The notes under the pieces: generated by a model
Database searches by the model: none
Told to the model about the DNA's origin: nothing
Seen by the model: the letters and a program-made list of their open reading frames with translations, nothing else
Made by a program: the position numbers and the translations under genes
Assembly (NCBI GenBank): GCA_003222395.1
Contig: QHWB01000043.1
Coordinates: forward strand, 1-64,000
Length of the DNA: 64,000 bases
Origin: Acidobacteriota bacterium
GTDB taxonomy: Bacteria > Acidobacteriota > Vicinamibacteria > Vicinamibacterales > CAVVIG01
Reading direction: 5' to 3'
In this document: piece after piece, positions 1 through 11,059 of the stretch
How positions within the stretch are numbered: position 1 is the first letter of the stretch
Layout of the letters: each line of letters starts with the position of its first letter

Positions 1-184
1 GCACACCCATCAACGACGGGCTGGACGCTGTCACGGTGACGCCCGGCAGCACGGCGCCGCTGCTATCCGCAACTTTGCCGTTGATGGATCCCGTCGTGCT
101 GGCACCGCCGCCTTGCGCAAACGCGGAAGACGACGCGAACAGACACGCCAGGACCACGGCGACGATGTGGATCCAACGCTTCAT
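1..184 (-). CDS. N-terminus of a secreted carboxypeptidase-regulatory-like / TonB-receptor-type protein (partial)
   Basis: The first 61 residues of a minus-strand gene are visible; the rest lies beyond the left edge. The start ATG at 184-182 is preceded by a strong AGGAGG site. Residues 1-24 form a signal peptide (basic MKRW start, hydrophobic core, cleavage near AFAQ). The mature part begins with a glycine-rich stretch and then reads GSINGKVADSSGAVLPGVTV, which is the opening strand pattern of the carboxypeptidase-regulatory-like domain found at the N-terminus of large acidobacterial TonB-dependent receptors. The family assignment rests only on this short piece, so it could also be a smaller secreted protein with the same domain. 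Confidence 0.7.
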   Translation of the reverse strand, partial: MKRWIHIVAVVLACLFASSSAFAQGGGASTTGSINGKVADSSGAVLPGVTVTASSPSLMGV

Positions 185-428
185 GGAACGCTCCTCCTGA
201 ACCCTGGCAAAAATGGCCTGAAACGGGGAGCTTAGCATCCGAAACCGGAGAACGACGCTATAGAAAGAGGTCGCAAAAGGGACGCTCGTCGGGCGCGAAC
301 AAACAATTGGATTGGAGACCGGCGGGATGGGCAGGAGGGGAGGAATCGGCAGGAGGGGCGGAAAAGGCAGGAGGGCGGAAACGAGGCTTTCCTGCCCTTC
401 CCGCCCGTCGTGGCTCTCCTGCCCAGTC
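185..428. other. Intergenic region between the left-edge gene and atpE
   Basis: No gene was seen in this gap. The left part (185-300) is the leader of the minus-strand left-edge gene and holds its AGGAGG ribosome binding site. The right part (321-425) is a word-repeat island described separately, which may also act as the 3' end of the long nuo-atp transcript because its two halves are complementary. Confidence 0.6.
321..425. repeat. GGGCAGGA / TCCTGCCC word-repeat island
   Basis: The first half repeats purine-rich words of the type GGCAGGAGGGGCGG. The second half holds their complement (CCTGCCCTTCCCGCCC and CTCCTGCCCA). The arms can fold into a long imperfect hairpin immediately downstream of the atpE stop codon. 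The same word family recurs at 34129-34255, inside the penicillin acylase gene (37921-38078) and at 56186-56227. Confidence 0.85.
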
Positions 429-764
429 TTAGAACGGTTTCACGAAGAACAAGATCAGCGAGATCAGCAGCACGTAAATGACGAGCGACTCGATGAGCAC
501 GAGGCCGAGAATCAGGTTGCCGCGAATCTCGCCTGCCGCGCTCGGATTGCGCGCGATGCCTTCAACGGCCGCGCTGAGACCCTTGGCCTGCCCGAGCGCG
601 CCGAACGCCGCCGCGAAGGCGAGCGCGAAGCCCGCGGTGATAATCGACCACTGAGCCACCGTCGACGTGTTCGCGCGGGCGGCCGCTTCCTGCGCGTGCA
701 GCGGCGACACCAGTCCGAGCGCGATCACGAATACAGCCACAATGACAAAACAGCGTTTACTCAC
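429..764 (-). CDS. atpE: F-type ATP synthase subunit c, with an N-terminal signal-like extension
   Basis: This 111-residue protein is longer than the usual 75-90 residues because residues 1-25 look like a cleavable signal (hydrophobic core then LHAQEA). Two membrane helices follow, joined by the polar loop GIARNP. The ion-binding acid is Glu92 in LIESLVIY, followed by Ser93 and Tyr97, and Gln59 lies in the first helix. This Gln/Glu-Ser set resembles sodium-binding c-rings, though the threonine after the serine in known sodium rings is leucine here. It is the last gene of the nuo-atp run, 78 bases after atpB. It forms the rotor ring of Fo with AtpB. F1 genes are not in the window. Confidence 0.95.
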   Translation of the reverse strand: MSKRCFVIVAVFVIALGLVSPLHAQEAAARANTSTVAQWSIITAGFALAFAAAFGALGQAKGLSAAVEGIARNPSAAGEIRGNLILGLVLIESLVIYVLLISLILFFVKPF

Positions 765-809
765 AGCGCCTCCGTTACTTACTTTGCGCGCGGAGCCCCC
801 CGCGGCGTC

Positions 810-848
810 AATCTGAAATCAAAAATCTGCAATCTGAAATTTCAAACT
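810..848. repeat. AATCTGAAAT word-repeat island between atpB and atpE
   Basis: Short words related to AATCTGAAATC and AAATCTGCAATCTG are repeated three times just downstream of the atpB stop. The same vocabulary (AATCTGC) recurs at 37183-37226. No complementary arm of comparable length is obvious here. Confidence 0.7.
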
Positions 849-1630
849 TCCCCCGCGATCATCTCCCCGTGCTCGTGATGCTCGTGCTCGGTGGCCACCG
901 CTCCGCCCAGATAGATCGTCGTCAGCAGCACGAAGATGAACGCCTGCAGCGACGCCGTGACGAGGCCGAGGAACATCATCGGCAGCGGGACGAGGAACGG
1001 AATGATGCTGAAGAGGATGAGGATCACGAGATCTTCGCCGAAGATGTTGCCGAACAGCCGGAGCGACAGCGACAGCACGCGCGACAGGTGGCTGATGATT
1101 TCGATCGGCAGCATGATCGGCGCGAGGAAGATCGGGGCGCCGGGCGGCGCCGCGAAATGTTTCAGGTACGGACCGATGCCCTGCTCTTTCACGCCCTGCA
1201 GGTGATAGTAGACGGAGACCGTCAGCGCACAGCCGAGCGTCACGTTGATGTTCGCCGTCGGCGATTTCAGTCCGGGCACCAGCCCCATCAGGTTTCCCGT
1301 CAGGATGAAGACGAACATCGTCGCGACGATTGCGAGGTAGCGCGGCCCTTTGTGGCCGACGTAATCGTGCAGCACGCCGCGCGCCGCCGCGACGCCGTCC
1401 TCGATCAGCACCTGCAGCTTGCCGGGGTTGTCCACGCTGAGGCTGCGGCGCACGATGAGACAGATGACGGTCCAGAAGAGCACGATGACCGCCGCCATGA
1501 CGAGGTAATCGGGAATGACGTTGCCTGGACCGGCGGGACGGCCCAGTGCGCGCAGGAGCGCGCGCGCCATCGGGCCGAACGCAGCATTGGCCGCCTGGAC
1601 GATCCAGAGATCGTGCTCGAGTTTTTCCAT
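842..1630 (-). CDS. atpB: F-type ATP synthase subunit a
   Basis: This 262-residue polytopic membrane protein forms the proton or sodium half-channels of Fo and contacts the c-ring. The family hallmark LSLSLRLFGNIFGEDLV contains the essential stator arginine, and the conserved TGNLMGLVPG and YYHLQG stretches mark the middle helices. About six hydrophobic segments can be read. The C-terminus is histidine- and acid-rich (EHEHHEHGE). It lies downstream of atpI (42-base gap) and upstream of atpE. Subunits b, delta, alpha, gamma, beta and epsilon are not in the window, so the ATP synthase genes must be split in this genome. Confidence 0.95.
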   Translation of the reverse strand: MEKLEHDLWIVQAANAAFGPMARALLRALGRPAGPGNVIPDYLVMAAVIVLFWTVICLIVRRSLSVDNPGKLQVLIEDGVAAARGVLHDYVGHKGPRYLAIVATMFVFILTGNLMGLVPGLKSPTANINVTLGCALTVSVYYHLQGVKEQGIGPYLKHFAAPPGAPIFLAPIMLPIEIISHLSRVLSLSLRLFGNIFGEDLVILILFSIIPFLVPLPMMFLGLVTASLQAFIFVLLTTIYLGGAVATEHEHHEHGEMIAGEV

Positions 1631-1671
1631 TTCACTTCGTGCGTGGGGCCCGAGCTCCCACGACCTTCCGC

Positions 1672-2058
1672 TCAGTCAACGTTGTGCGGGGGTTTTTTCC
1701 GAAAGGCCTCGATCATGACTGCGACGACCAGCGAGGACGCGCCTCCGAAGACCGCCAACGGGGGCATGCGCAAACGCGCCATTATCACGTACGCAGCGAC
1801 GGCGAGTATACCGTATCTTGTGAAAAACTTCACCAGCCCGACGGCGACGCGCACGCGGCTCGTCGTCCGGTCGCCCAGCGCATCGACGCCGCTCTTGATG
1901 CCGCGGTAGGAAATCCAGACGAGCGCGCCGCCGCCGAGCACGCCAAGCGGCGCGTCGACGCGGCCCCGCGCGATCGCCCAGGCGCCGAGCGCCATGATCG
2001 CGCACGACAGCATCGCGCGGCGTTCGATCCGCCGCAGCATCGGATCCGGTTCAATCAC
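1672..2058 (-). CDS. atpI: ATP synthase subunit I-like small membrane protein
   Basis: This predicted protein of about 128 residues has four hydrophobic segments (MLSCAIMALGAWAI, LGVLGGGALVWISY, KFFTRYGILAVAAYVI, LAVFGGASSLVVAVMIEA). That layout fits the ATP synthase I chain family, which assists c-ring assembly or magnesium uptake. A GTG at 2058 overlaps the TGA of the preceding gene in a GTGA arrangement, which is why it is chosen as the start; the ATG at 2040 is an alternative. A longer open frame extends upstream but is only the other-frame shadow of atpZ. The family is weakly conserved, so the call rests on topology and on its position directly upstream of atpB. Confidence 0.75.
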   Translation of the reverse strand: MIEPDPMLRRIERRAMLSCAIMALGAWAIARGRVDAPLGVLGGGALVWISYRGIKSGVDALGDRTTSRVRVAVGLVKFFTRYGILAVAAYVIMARLRMPPLAVFGGASSLVVAVMIEAFRKKPPHNVD

Positions 2059-2303
2059 GAGCGGGACGAGGATCCGTCCTGACGCAGCGCACGCGACACC
2101 GTTCGATACACGTTCAGGACGCCCGCCGCGAAGCCGAACAGCGAGAAGATCCACGTCAGGAGCGGCGCGGTGCCGAGCCAGCCGTCCAGCGTGCGCCCGA
2201 ACCACCATCCGATCGCAATCGCGACGATGAAGGAAAGCAGTCCGGCGCTCAGCTCCCAGGCGGTACGGAGCATGTTCGCGTCGGACGGGCGGAAGAATGC
2301 CAT
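2055..2303 (-). CDS. atpZ: AtpZ/AtpI-family (ATPase gene 1) protein
   Basis: This is an 82-residue protein with two membrane helices. The segments LSFIVAIAIGWWFGRTLDGWLG and LLTWIFSLFGFAAGVLNVYR carry the G-x-x-x-G and LD pattern of the AtpZ/F0F1 putative Ca2+/Mg2+ transporter family, which forms a small complex with AtpI. Its stop codon overlaps the GTG start of the next gene, which suggests translational coupling. The gene sits between nuoN and atpI, so complex I and Fo genes appear to be one transcription unit. Confidence 0.8.
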   Translation of the reverse strand: MAFFRPSDANMLRTAWELSAGLLSFIVAIAIGWWFGRTLDGWLGTAPLLTWIFSLFGFAAGVLNVYRTVSRALRQDGSSSRS

Positions 2304-2318
2304 TCCGCCTCAAATGCA

Positions 2319-2350
2319 ACCACGAAAACGCGAAGACACGAAGAAGAAAA
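2319..2350. repeat. CACGAAAACGCGAAG word repeat between nuoN and atpZ
   Basis: The short words CACGAAAA, CGCGAAG and ACACGAAG follow one another in the 62-base gap. A related run (ACGCACGAAAACACGAAACG) lies at 29276-29320 between truA and pyrE. No complementary arm is seen. Confidence 0.55.
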
Positions 2351-2365
2351 CCGGCAAAAAGCGGT

Positions 2366-3838
2366 TTAGCGAAGTGCAGTGGTGATGGGCACCATGCCGA
2401 GTGTCCGGGCCGACGCTTCGGCCACCTCGAACAGCAGGCGCGGATAGACGCCGAGGATCAGCGTCGCTGCGACGGCGATCGCCAGCGTGACCGCGAGCGC
2501 CGGCGTCGCTTTCGGCTCCGAGCCGATCGTTTCCTTCTTCAAGTACATGAAGACGACGACGCGCACGTAGTAGTAGAGGGAGACGGCGCTGTTGAGGACG
2601 CCGATCACCGCGAGCCAGTAGTAGCCGGCGTCGATCGCCGAGCTGAAGAGCCAGAACTTGCCCATGAAGCCGGCCGTCGGCGGGATACCGCCGAGCGACA
2701 GCATGAACAGCAGCATCGCGAAGGCGGCGAACGGATTCCGGACATGAAGCCCGCTGAAGTCCTTCAGCTCGTCGCCGACGACGTCCTCGCGGCGCAGCAG
2801 GACGATGACGGCAAAGGCGCCGAGCTGCATGAAGGAGTACACGAGCAGGTAGATCAGCGTCGCCGTGACCCCGCGCGCCGTGCCGGCGACGACGCCGATG
2901 AGGACGTAACCCGCGTGCGCGATCGACGAGTACGCCAGCATCCGCTTCAGATTCGACTGCGTGACCGCGGCGAAGTTGCCGACGGTCATCGTGACGATTG
3001 ACAGCACGTAGAACAGCAGCCGCCAGTCGCCGCTCATCGCCGGCAGCCCCTCGACGAAGATGCGCAGCAGCATCGCGAACGACGCCGCCTTGGACCCGAC
3101 CGAGAGGAACGCGGTAATCGGCGTCGGCGCCCCTTCGTACACATCGGGCGCCCACATGTGGAACGGCACCGCCGCGATCTTGAAGCCGACGCCGGCGACG
3201 ACGAGGATGACGGCGAGCACGAGCAGCGGATTCTGCTCCTGACCGGCGAACCGCGTCGCCATCACGCGCAGGTTGGTCGTGCCCGAGAGCCCGTACATCA
3301 GCGACATGCCGTACAGCAGGATGCCGAGCGAGAAGGCGCCGAGCAGGAAGTACTTCACCGCCGCTTCGTTCGATCGCTGGCTCGGCTTGATGAAGCCCGC
3401 CAGGATGTAGAACGACACGGCCATCGTCTCGAGGCCGATGAAGATCGTGACGAGGTCGATGCCGCCCGCCATGATCATCATGCCGAGCGTGGCGCACAGG
3501 ATGAGGAAGTAGTACTCGCCGGGGGACGCGCCCTCGACCTCGAGATAGCGGACCGACATCAGCACGGTGATCGCGGCGGCCACGAGGAAGAGGATCTTGA
3601 AGAAGAGCGCGAACCGATCGACGGCGATCAGACCGTGCGCGATCTCGACGCGCGTCGACGCGAACGGCGCGAGCGATGCGAGCGTTGCGCCGAGCGCGAT
3701 CAGCGTGACCCACGACAGCGCCGCGCGCCGATCCTTCGGCAGCAGCACGTCGGCGATCAGGACGACGAGCGCGCCGGCGGTCAGCACCAGCTCCGGAAGG
3801 ATGTAATAGAAATCGCTCGTCGAAATCCCGGCGGGCAT
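2366..3838 (-). CDS. nuoN: NADH-quinone oxidoreductase subunit N
   Basis: NuoN (490 residues) is one of three antiporter-like membrane subunits that carry proton-pumping channels in respiratory complex I. About 14 hydrophobic segments can be read. The conserved KYFLLGAFSLGILLYG and YSSIAHAGYVLIG segments hold the lysine and histidine residues of the channel. The ATG at 3838 directly abuts the nuoM stop codon (3839), so translation is probably coupled. It is the last nuo gene before the atp genes. Confidence 0.97.
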   Translation of the reverse strand: MPAGISTSDFYYILPELVLTAGALVVLIADVLLPKDRRAALSWVTLIALGATLASLAPFASTRVEIAHGLIAVDRFALFFKILFLVAAAITVLMSVRYLEVEGASPGEYYFLILCATLGMMIMAGGIDLVTIFIGLETMAVSFYILAGFIKPSQRSNEAAVKYFLLGAFSLGILLYGMSLMYGLSGTTNLRVMATRFAGQEQNPLLVLAVILVVAGVGFKIAAVPFHMWAPDVYEGAPTPITAFLSVGSKAASFAMLLRIFVEGLPAMSGDWRLLFYVLSIVTMTVGNFAAVTQSNLKRMLAYSSIAHAGYVLIGVVAGTARGVTATLIYLLVYSFMQLGAFAVIVLLRREDVVGDELKDFSGLHVRNPFAAFAMLLFMLSLGGIPPTAGFMGKFWLFSSAIDAGYYWLAVIGVLNSAVSLYYYVRVVVFMYLKKETIGSEPKATPALAVTLAIAVAATLILGVYPRLLFEVAEASARTLGMVPITTALR

Positions 3839-5449
3839 CTACTTCTTCTCGGGCAACGGATTGCCATTCGCATCGCACGGCATCGACGCCATGAACTTCG
3901 CCGCAGGATTCGCCGCAATCTGCGCGGCCGTCGGCGCGCCGGCGCCGCAGTCGGCGTACGCCTGCGCGTACTGCGAGTCGACGCGCGTCATGATGTGCTG
4001 CACGGACGTCTCGAGGCGGCGCAGGAACGGCGCGGGGTACAAACCGATCCACACGGCGAGGACGATGAGCGGCGCGAACGTCGCGAACTCGCGGTTCGAC
4101 AGATCCGTCAGCCGCTCGTTCTTCGGGTTCTCCACCTTGCCGAACATCGTCCTCTGATAGAGGTACAGCATATACGCCGCGCCGAGCACCACGCCGCTCG
4201 CCGCGAAGGCCGCCCACGCTTTGCTGGCGACGAACACGCCTTGCAGGATCAGGAACTCGCCGATGAAGCCATTCAGCGTCGGCAGCCCGATCGACGACAT
4301 CGTCATGATGAGAAACACCGCGGCGTACACCGGCATCACCTTCGACAAGCCGCCGTATTCCGAGATCTCGCGCGTGTGCCGCCGCTCGTAGACGATGCCG
4401 ACGATCAGGAAGAGCGCGCCGGTCGAGATGCCGTGATTCAGCTGCTGGACGATGCTGCCGGTGATGCCGACGGGATTGAGCGCGAACATCCCGAGCATCA
4501 CCATCGCCATGTGGCTGACCGACGAGTACGCCACGAGCCGCTTCCAATCCTTCTGCGCGAGCGCGACGAGCGCCCCGTACACGATGCCGATGACCGACAG
4601 GACGACGATCATCGGGACGAAATGCCTCGATGCGTCAGGAAGGATCGGCAGCGAGAAGCGCAGGAATCCGTACGTCCCCATCTTCAGGAGCACAGCCGCC
4701 AGGATGACCGACCCGGCCGTTGGCGCGTCGGTATGCGCGTCGGGCAGCCACGTGTGGAACGGGAACATCGGCACCTTGATCGCGAAGCCGAGGAAGAAGG
4801 CAAGGAAGACCCACCATTGCAGGTTGAACGGCACCGCAAGCTTGTGGTACTGCGTGACGTCGAACGAGTACACGCCGGTGACCGTGTGATTGTGGAAGTA
4901 GAGCGCCAGGATACCGAGCAGCATCACCACGCTGCCGACCAGCGTATACAGGAAGAACTTGATGGCCGAGTACAGACGGCGATCGCTGCCCCAGATGCCG
5001 ATGAGGAAGTACATCGGGACGAGCATCACTTCCCAGAACAGGAAGAACAGCAGGAAGTCGAGCGACATGAAGGCGCCGAGCATCCCCGTCTGCAGCACGA
5101 GCAGGAAGATGTAGAACTCCTTCACACGATCGGTAATCGCGGTCCAGGAGGAGAGCACGGCGATCGATCCCATCATCGTCGTCAGCAGAATCAGCAGGAC
5201 GCTGAGGCCGTCGACGCCGAGGAAGTATTCCGCCCCGACCGAGGGAATCCACGGCGCGCGCTCGACGAGCTGAAAATCGGCGCTCGACGGGTTGTACCAG
5301 AACCAGAGCGGCATCGAGATGACGAACCCGACGAGCGCGGTGACGTTGGCGATCCACCGGATGGCGTCCTCGTTGCGCTTGTTGACGAGCAACAGCACGA
5401 GCGCGCCCACCAGCGGCTCGAAGAGAATCAGCGAGAGATAGTGATTCAT
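3839..5449 (-). CDS. nuoM: NADH-quinone oxidoreductase subunit M
   Basis: NuoM (536 residues) is the middle antiporter-like subunit of complex I. Diagnostic stretches are FFLFWEVMLVPMYFLIGIWG, IKFFLYTLVGSV, PFHTWLPDAHTDAPTAGSV and YSSVSHMAMVMLG, which supply the conserved glutamate, lysine and histidine of the proton path. The C-terminus (about residues 470-536) is a polar tail with two cysteines and little similarity to the usual ending; its role is unknown. The gene lies 31 bases after nuoL and immediately before nuoN. Confidence 0.97.
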   Translation of the reverse strand: MNHYLSLILFEPLVGALVLLLVNKRNEDAIRWIANVTALVGFVISMPLWFWYNPSSADFQLVERAPWIPSVGAEYFLGVDGLSVLLILLTTMMGSIAVLSSWTAITDRVKEFYIFLLVLQTGMLGAFMSLDFLLFFLFWEVMLVPMYFLIGIWGSDRRLYSAIKFFLYTLVGSVVMLLGILALYFHNHTVTGVYSFDVTQYHKLAVPFNLQWWVFLAFFLGFAIKVPMFPFHTWLPDAHTDAPTAGSVILAAVLLKMGTYGFLRFSLPILPDASRHFVPMIVVLSVIGIVYGALVALAQKDWKRLVAYSSVSHMAMVMLGMFALNPVGITGSIVQQLNHGISTGALFLIVGIVYERRHTREISEYGGLSKVMPVYAAVFLIMTMSSIGLPTLNGFIGEFLILQGVFVASKAWAAFAASGVVLGAAYMLYLYQRTMFGKVENPKNERLTDLSNREFATFAPLIVLAVWIGLYPAPFLRRLETSVQHIMTRVDSQYAQAYADCGAGAPTAAQIAANPAAKFMASMPCDANGNPLPEKK

Positions 5450-5480
5450 AGACGTTTTCGGCGATATCTGCGTTCTATCC

Positions 5481-7730
<2,250 letters not shown>

Positions 7731-7763
7731 TTTCTTTCGGCGCCTCGCTCGAGCCGCGGGCGC

Positions 7764-8066
7764 TCACGATCTCATGAGGTTCATTTCGTCGATGTTGATC
7801 GTCTCTTTGTTTCGATAGAACGCCAGGATGATCCCGAGGCCGACGGCCGCCTCCGCGGCCGCGACGGCGATGACGAAAATCGCGAACACCTGTCCGATGC
7901 CGTTCTGCAGCTGCGCCGAGAACGCAACGAGGTTGATGTTCACCGCATTCAGAATCAGCTCGATCGACATGAAGATGATGATGATGTTCTTGCGGACCAT
8001 CACGCCGACGACGCCGATGATGAAGAGCGCCGCGGAGAGCAGCATGTAATGAACCGGAGTAATCAT
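7764..8066 (-). CDS. nuoK: NADH-quinone oxidoreductase subunit K
   Basis: This 100-residue protein has three membrane helices, the normal size for NuoK. Two conserved glutamates take part in proton transfer, seen in [13 protein letters not shown] and [11 protein letters not shown]. The start is set at the ATG at 8066 (MITPVHYM), because the longer frame upstream runs through a repeat island and has no conserved sequence. The gene ends 33 bases before nuoL. Confidence 0.96.
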   Translation of the reverse strand: MITPVHYMLLSAALFIIGVVGVMVRKNIIIIFMSIELILNAVNINLVAFSAQLQNGIGQVFAIFVIAVAAAEAAVGLGIILAFYRNKETINIDEMNLMRS

Positions 8067-8076
8067 GTCTTCCACA

Positions 8077-8205
8077 TCGGGTAATTGGATAATCGGGTAA
8101 TCGAGTGATTGATTGGTGGATTGACCGATTGATTGCTGGATTGACTGCAGTCCGGCAATCAACAATCAATGACCCGATTACCCAATTACCCGATTATCCA
8201 ATTCA
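8077..8205. repeat. GGGTAATTGGATAATC / GATTATCCAATTACCC island between nuoK and nuoJ
   Basis: The left half repeats words such as ATCGGGTAATTGGATAATCG and GATTGATTG. The right half repeats their complement (CAATCAACAATCAATG, GATTACCCAATTACCC, GATTATCCAATTC). The two halves can pair over most of their length around a short centre near 8150, giving one long hairpin inside the nuo transcript. Confidence 0.85.
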
Positions 8206-8715
8206 TAATTCTCTCTTGGCCAACACGATTGCGCCGATCATGGCGACCAGCAGCAGCATCGACGCGATTTCGAACGGAATCAGGTAGCTCGTATACAACA
8301 GCCATCCGACCTGTTCGGTGTTGCCGGAGACGGGAATCGCGGGCGTCGCCGGCATCGGCGCGGCGGGATTGACGGAGCCGTAGACGGCAATGGCGCCAAG
8401 CTCCAGCAACACGGCGGCGGCAAGGCCGAATCCGAGCTTGGTGCGCCGATGCGGATCCTCGTGCGCCTCCGGCGGCCGCTTCAGATTCACGAGCATGACG
8501 ACGAACAGATAGAGGACGACGATGCCGCCAGCGTAGACGAGCACCTGAATCGCCGCAAGGAATTGAGCGCCGAGGAGCACGTACAGCGCGGCGACGAACA
8601 GGAAATCGAGCACGAGGAACAGAACGCTGTGCACGGTGTCCCTCGTGGTGACCACCAGCACGGCGAACCCGAGGATGCACGCGGCGATGAAGTAAAACGC
8701 GATAGCCTGCGCCAT
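8203..8715 (-). CDS. nuoJ: NADH-quinone oxidoreductase subunit J
   Basis: NuoJ (170 residues) is a five-helix membrane subunit of complex I. The opening MAQAIAFYFIAACILGFAVL and the conserved HSVLFLVLDFLFVAALYVLL and VYAGGIVVLYLFVVML segments identify it. Residues 110-140 form a variable periplasmic loop before the last helix. Its coding end runs into the left edge of the nuoK-nuoJ repeat island. Confidence 0.96.
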   Translation of the reverse strand: MAQAIAFYFIAACILGFAVLVVTTRDTVHSVLFLVLDFLFVAALYVLLGAQFLAAIQVLVYAGGIVVLYLFVVMLVNLKRPPEAHEDPHRRTKLGFGLAAAVLLELGAIAVYGSVNPAAPMPATPAIPVSGNTEQVGWLLYTSYLIPFEIASMLLLVAMIGAIVLAKREL

Positions 8716-8722
8716 AGGTGTC

Positions 8723-8782
8723 GGGGATTTGGGCTTCCGGATTTGGGATTCGCCGAATCCCTAATCCCGAATCCCGAATCAC
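8723..8782. repeat. GGGATTTGGG / AATCCCGAATCCC island between nuoJ and nuoH
   Basis: The left half reads GGGGATTTGGGCTTCCGGATT and the right half holds CGAATCCCTAATCCCGAATCCC. The arms are imperfect complements. The same words build the larger island at 11060-11171 between nuoD and nuoC. Confidence 0.8.
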
Positions 8783-9801
8783 ATGAGCATCACCTTCACG
8801 ATTCCCGTGACCACCAGATTCAGAATTGCCAGCGGGATGAGCACCTTCCATCCGAGCCGCATCAGCTGGTCGTAGCGGTACCGCGGCAGCGTGGCGCGAA
8901 TCCAGATGAAGAGATACAGGAACAGAAACGACTTGATCAGGAACCAGGTCCAGCTCGGTACGTAATAGAGCAAGTGCAGCGCGCCGACGTTCGGGAACGG
9001 CGGCAGCCACCCTCCAAGGAACAACGTCGTCACGACCGACGAGACGACGATCATGTTCGCGTATTCGGCGAGGAAGAACAGCGCGAAGCGCATGCCGCTG
9101 TATTCAGTGTGAAATCCGCCGGTCAGCTCCTGCTCCGCCTCGGGCAGATCGAACGGCGCGCGGTTGGTTTCCGCGAGCCCGCCGATCAGCACGAGGACGA
9201 ACGCGAACGGTTGCGCGAAGACGAACCAGACGTGCTGGTTGTACTGCGCGTTGACGATTTCGACCATGCTGAGCGAGCCGGCCATCAGGATGACGCTGAC
9301 GAGCGTCAGCGTGACGGCGACTTCGTACGAGATCAGCTGCGCCGACGCGCGCAGGCTCGCGAGCAGCGGGTACTTGCTGTTCGACGAATAGCCCGCCAGG
9401 ATGATGCCGTACACGCCGACGGACGCCACCGACACGATATACAGCAGGCCGACGTTGATGTCGGTGATGTAGAGCGAAACCTTGCGTCCGAAGAGACTGA
9501 CCGTCGGACCGAACGGAATGACCGCGTAGACGATCAGCGCCGGCACCATCGAGATGATCGGCGCGGCGGTGAACACCCACTTGTCGGCCCGCACCGGCGT
9601 GATGTCTTCCTTGATCATCAGCTTGATCGCATCGGCGATCGGCTGCAGGACGCCGTACGGACCGACGCGCATCGGTCCGAGCCGCGACTGCGCCCACGCG
9701 ATGACCTTGCGCTCGAGCAGCACCATATACGTGACCGCGACGAGCGTCGCGTTCAGGACGATGACGATCTTGAGCAAAGGGATCAGTACCTGGTCAATCA
9801 T
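8779..9801 (-). CDS. nuoH: NADH-quinone oxidoreductase subunit H
   Basis: NuoH (340 residues) joins the membrane arm to the quinone-binding site of complex I. The conserved quinone-chamber loop RAPFDLPEAEQELTGGFHTE, the N-terminal ERKVIAWAQSRLGPMRVGPY and the C-terminal RATLPRYRYDQLMRLGWK are all present. About eight hydrophobic segments can be read. The gene lies 98 bases after nuoD. In most nuo operons nuoI follows nuoH, but here nuoJ follows directly. Confidence 0.97.
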   Translation of the reverse strand: MIDQVLIPLLKIVIVLNATLVAVTYMVLLERKVIAWAQSRLGPMRVGPYGVLQPIADAIKLMIKEDITPVRADKWVFTAAPIISMVPALIVYAVIPFGPTVSLFGRKVSLYITDINVGLLYIVSVASVGVYGIILAGYSSNSKYPLLASLRASAQLISYEVAVTLTLVSVILMAGSLSMVEIVNAQYNQHVWFVFAQPFAFVLVLIGGLAETNRAPFDLPEAEQELTGGFHTEYSGMRFALFFLAEYANMIVVSSVVTTLFLGGWLPPFPNVGALHLLYYVPSWTWFLIKSFLFLYLFIWIRATLPRYRYDQLMRLGWKVLIPLAILNLVVTGIVKVMLM

Positions 9802-9807
9802 TCTTTA

Positions 9808-9872
9808 CTTTGTCGTGAGGCCCCACCCCCACGACGTGTGCCGCGCTCGCTCGTTCGCTCGCGCGGCATTAT
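9808..9872. repeat. GGCCCCACCCCC...GCTCGCTCG element between nuoD and nuoH
   Basis: The gap contains GAGGCCCCACCCCCACG followed by CGCGCTCGCTCGTTCGCTCG. Its reverse complement resembles the 72-base unit duplicated inside the GT4 gene at 35228-35371 (GAGCGAGCGCG then GTGGGGCCCC), so the two loci appear to carry the same dispersed element. Confidence 0.55.
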
Positions 9873-9899
9873 TTGCAGCAACTTTCCCTTTGACGGCAT

Positions 9900-11030
9900 C
9901 TAGCGGTCGACCTCGCCCAGCACGATGTCGATCGAACCGATCAACGCCACGACGTCGGCGACCAGATGACCGCGCACGAGGCGGCGCAGCCCCTGCAGGT
10001 TGCAGAACGACGGCGGCCGCACGCGGAAGCGGTACGGGTTGGTCGACTTGCCGTCGCTGACGATGAAGTATCCGAGCTCGCCTTTCGGCGACTCGATCGC
10101 GTGGTAGGTCTCGCCGGCCGCCGGTTTGATCAGACGCGGCACTTTGCCGACGATCGGTCCTTCCGGAATCCCTTCCGTCGCCTGACGGATGATCCGCAGC
10201 GACTGGCGGAATTCTTCCATCCGAACCAGATATCGATCGTAAGTGTCGCCGTTGGTGCCGATCACCACGTCGAACTGCACCTCGTCGTACGCGGCATACG
10301 GCTCGTCCTTCCGCACGTCGCGCGCGACGCCCGATCCGCGCAGCGCGGGTCCGCAGAGGCCGAGTCCGGTCGCCTCCGGGCCCGAGATGATGCCGATGCC
10401 TTTGGTCCGCTCCAGCCAGATCCGGTTGTGCGTCAGCAGCTCTTCGTATTCGCCGACCTTCGCCTCCATGATCGTGCAGAACTCGAGCACCTTCTTGGCC
10501 CATCCCGGCGGGACGTCCAGCGGCAGACCGCCGATGCGCATCGAGTTGTACGTGAGCCGCGCGCCGCAGAACTCCTCGAACAGATCGAGAATCAACTCGC
10601 GCTCGCGGAATGCGTAGAGAAACACCGTCATCGCGCCGATGTCCATCGCGTGCGTGCCGACCCACAGGCAGTGGCTCGCGATCCGCTGCAGCTCGCAGAG
10701 AATCGTCCGCACGTATCGCGCGCGCCGCGGCACTTCGAGCTGCAGCAGCTTCTCCACCGTCTCGCAATACCCGACGTTGCTCGTCGCCGCCGCGACGTAG
10801 TCCATGCGATCGGTGAGCAGTACGATCTGCGTCCAGTTGCGGTTCTCGCTCAGTTTCTCGATGCCGCGGTGGAGATACCCGATGACCACGTCGCAGTCGA
10901 CGACCTTCTCGCCGTCGAGTCGCAGCACCACGCGCAGGACGCCGTGCGTGCTCGGATGCTGCGGGCCCATGTTGATCACGAGCTCGTTGGTGTCGAACAT
11001 CGCGCCGTGGTGGACGGTCTGTGTCTCCAT
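9900..11030 (-). CDS. nuoD: NADH-quinone oxidoreductase subunit D
   Basis: NuoD is the 49-kDa-type subunit that lines the quinone site with NuoB and NuoH. The protein is about 376 residues from the ATG at 11030. [20 protein letters not shown] is the family signature, followed by YLHRGIEKL and the C-terminal [13 protein letters not shown]. The longer frame upstream of 11030 reads through a repeat island and is excluded; the ATG at 11000 is an alternative start. NuoB, its direct partner, is missing from the cluster. Confidence 0.96.
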   Translation of the reverse strand: METQTVHHGAMFDTNELVINMGPQHPSTHGVLRVVLRLDGEKVVDCDVVIGYLHRGIEKLSENRNWTQIVLLTDRMDYVAAATSNVGYCETVEKLLQLEVPRRARYVRTILCELQRIASHCLWVGTHAMDIGAMTVFLYAFRERELILDLFEEFCGARLTYNSMRIGGLPLDVPPGWAKKVLEFCTIMEAKVGEYEELLTHNRIWLERTKGIGIISGPEATGLGLCGPALRGSGVARDVRKDEPYAAYDEVQFDVVIGTNGDTYDRYLVRMEEFRQSLRIIRQATEGIPEGPIVGKVPRLIKPAAGETYHAIESPKGELGYFIVSDGKSTNPYRFRVRPPSFCNLQGLRRLVRGHLVADVVALIGSIDIVLGEVDR

Positions 11031-11059
11031 CAAGAACTCAGTCGGTGAATGGCGACGTG

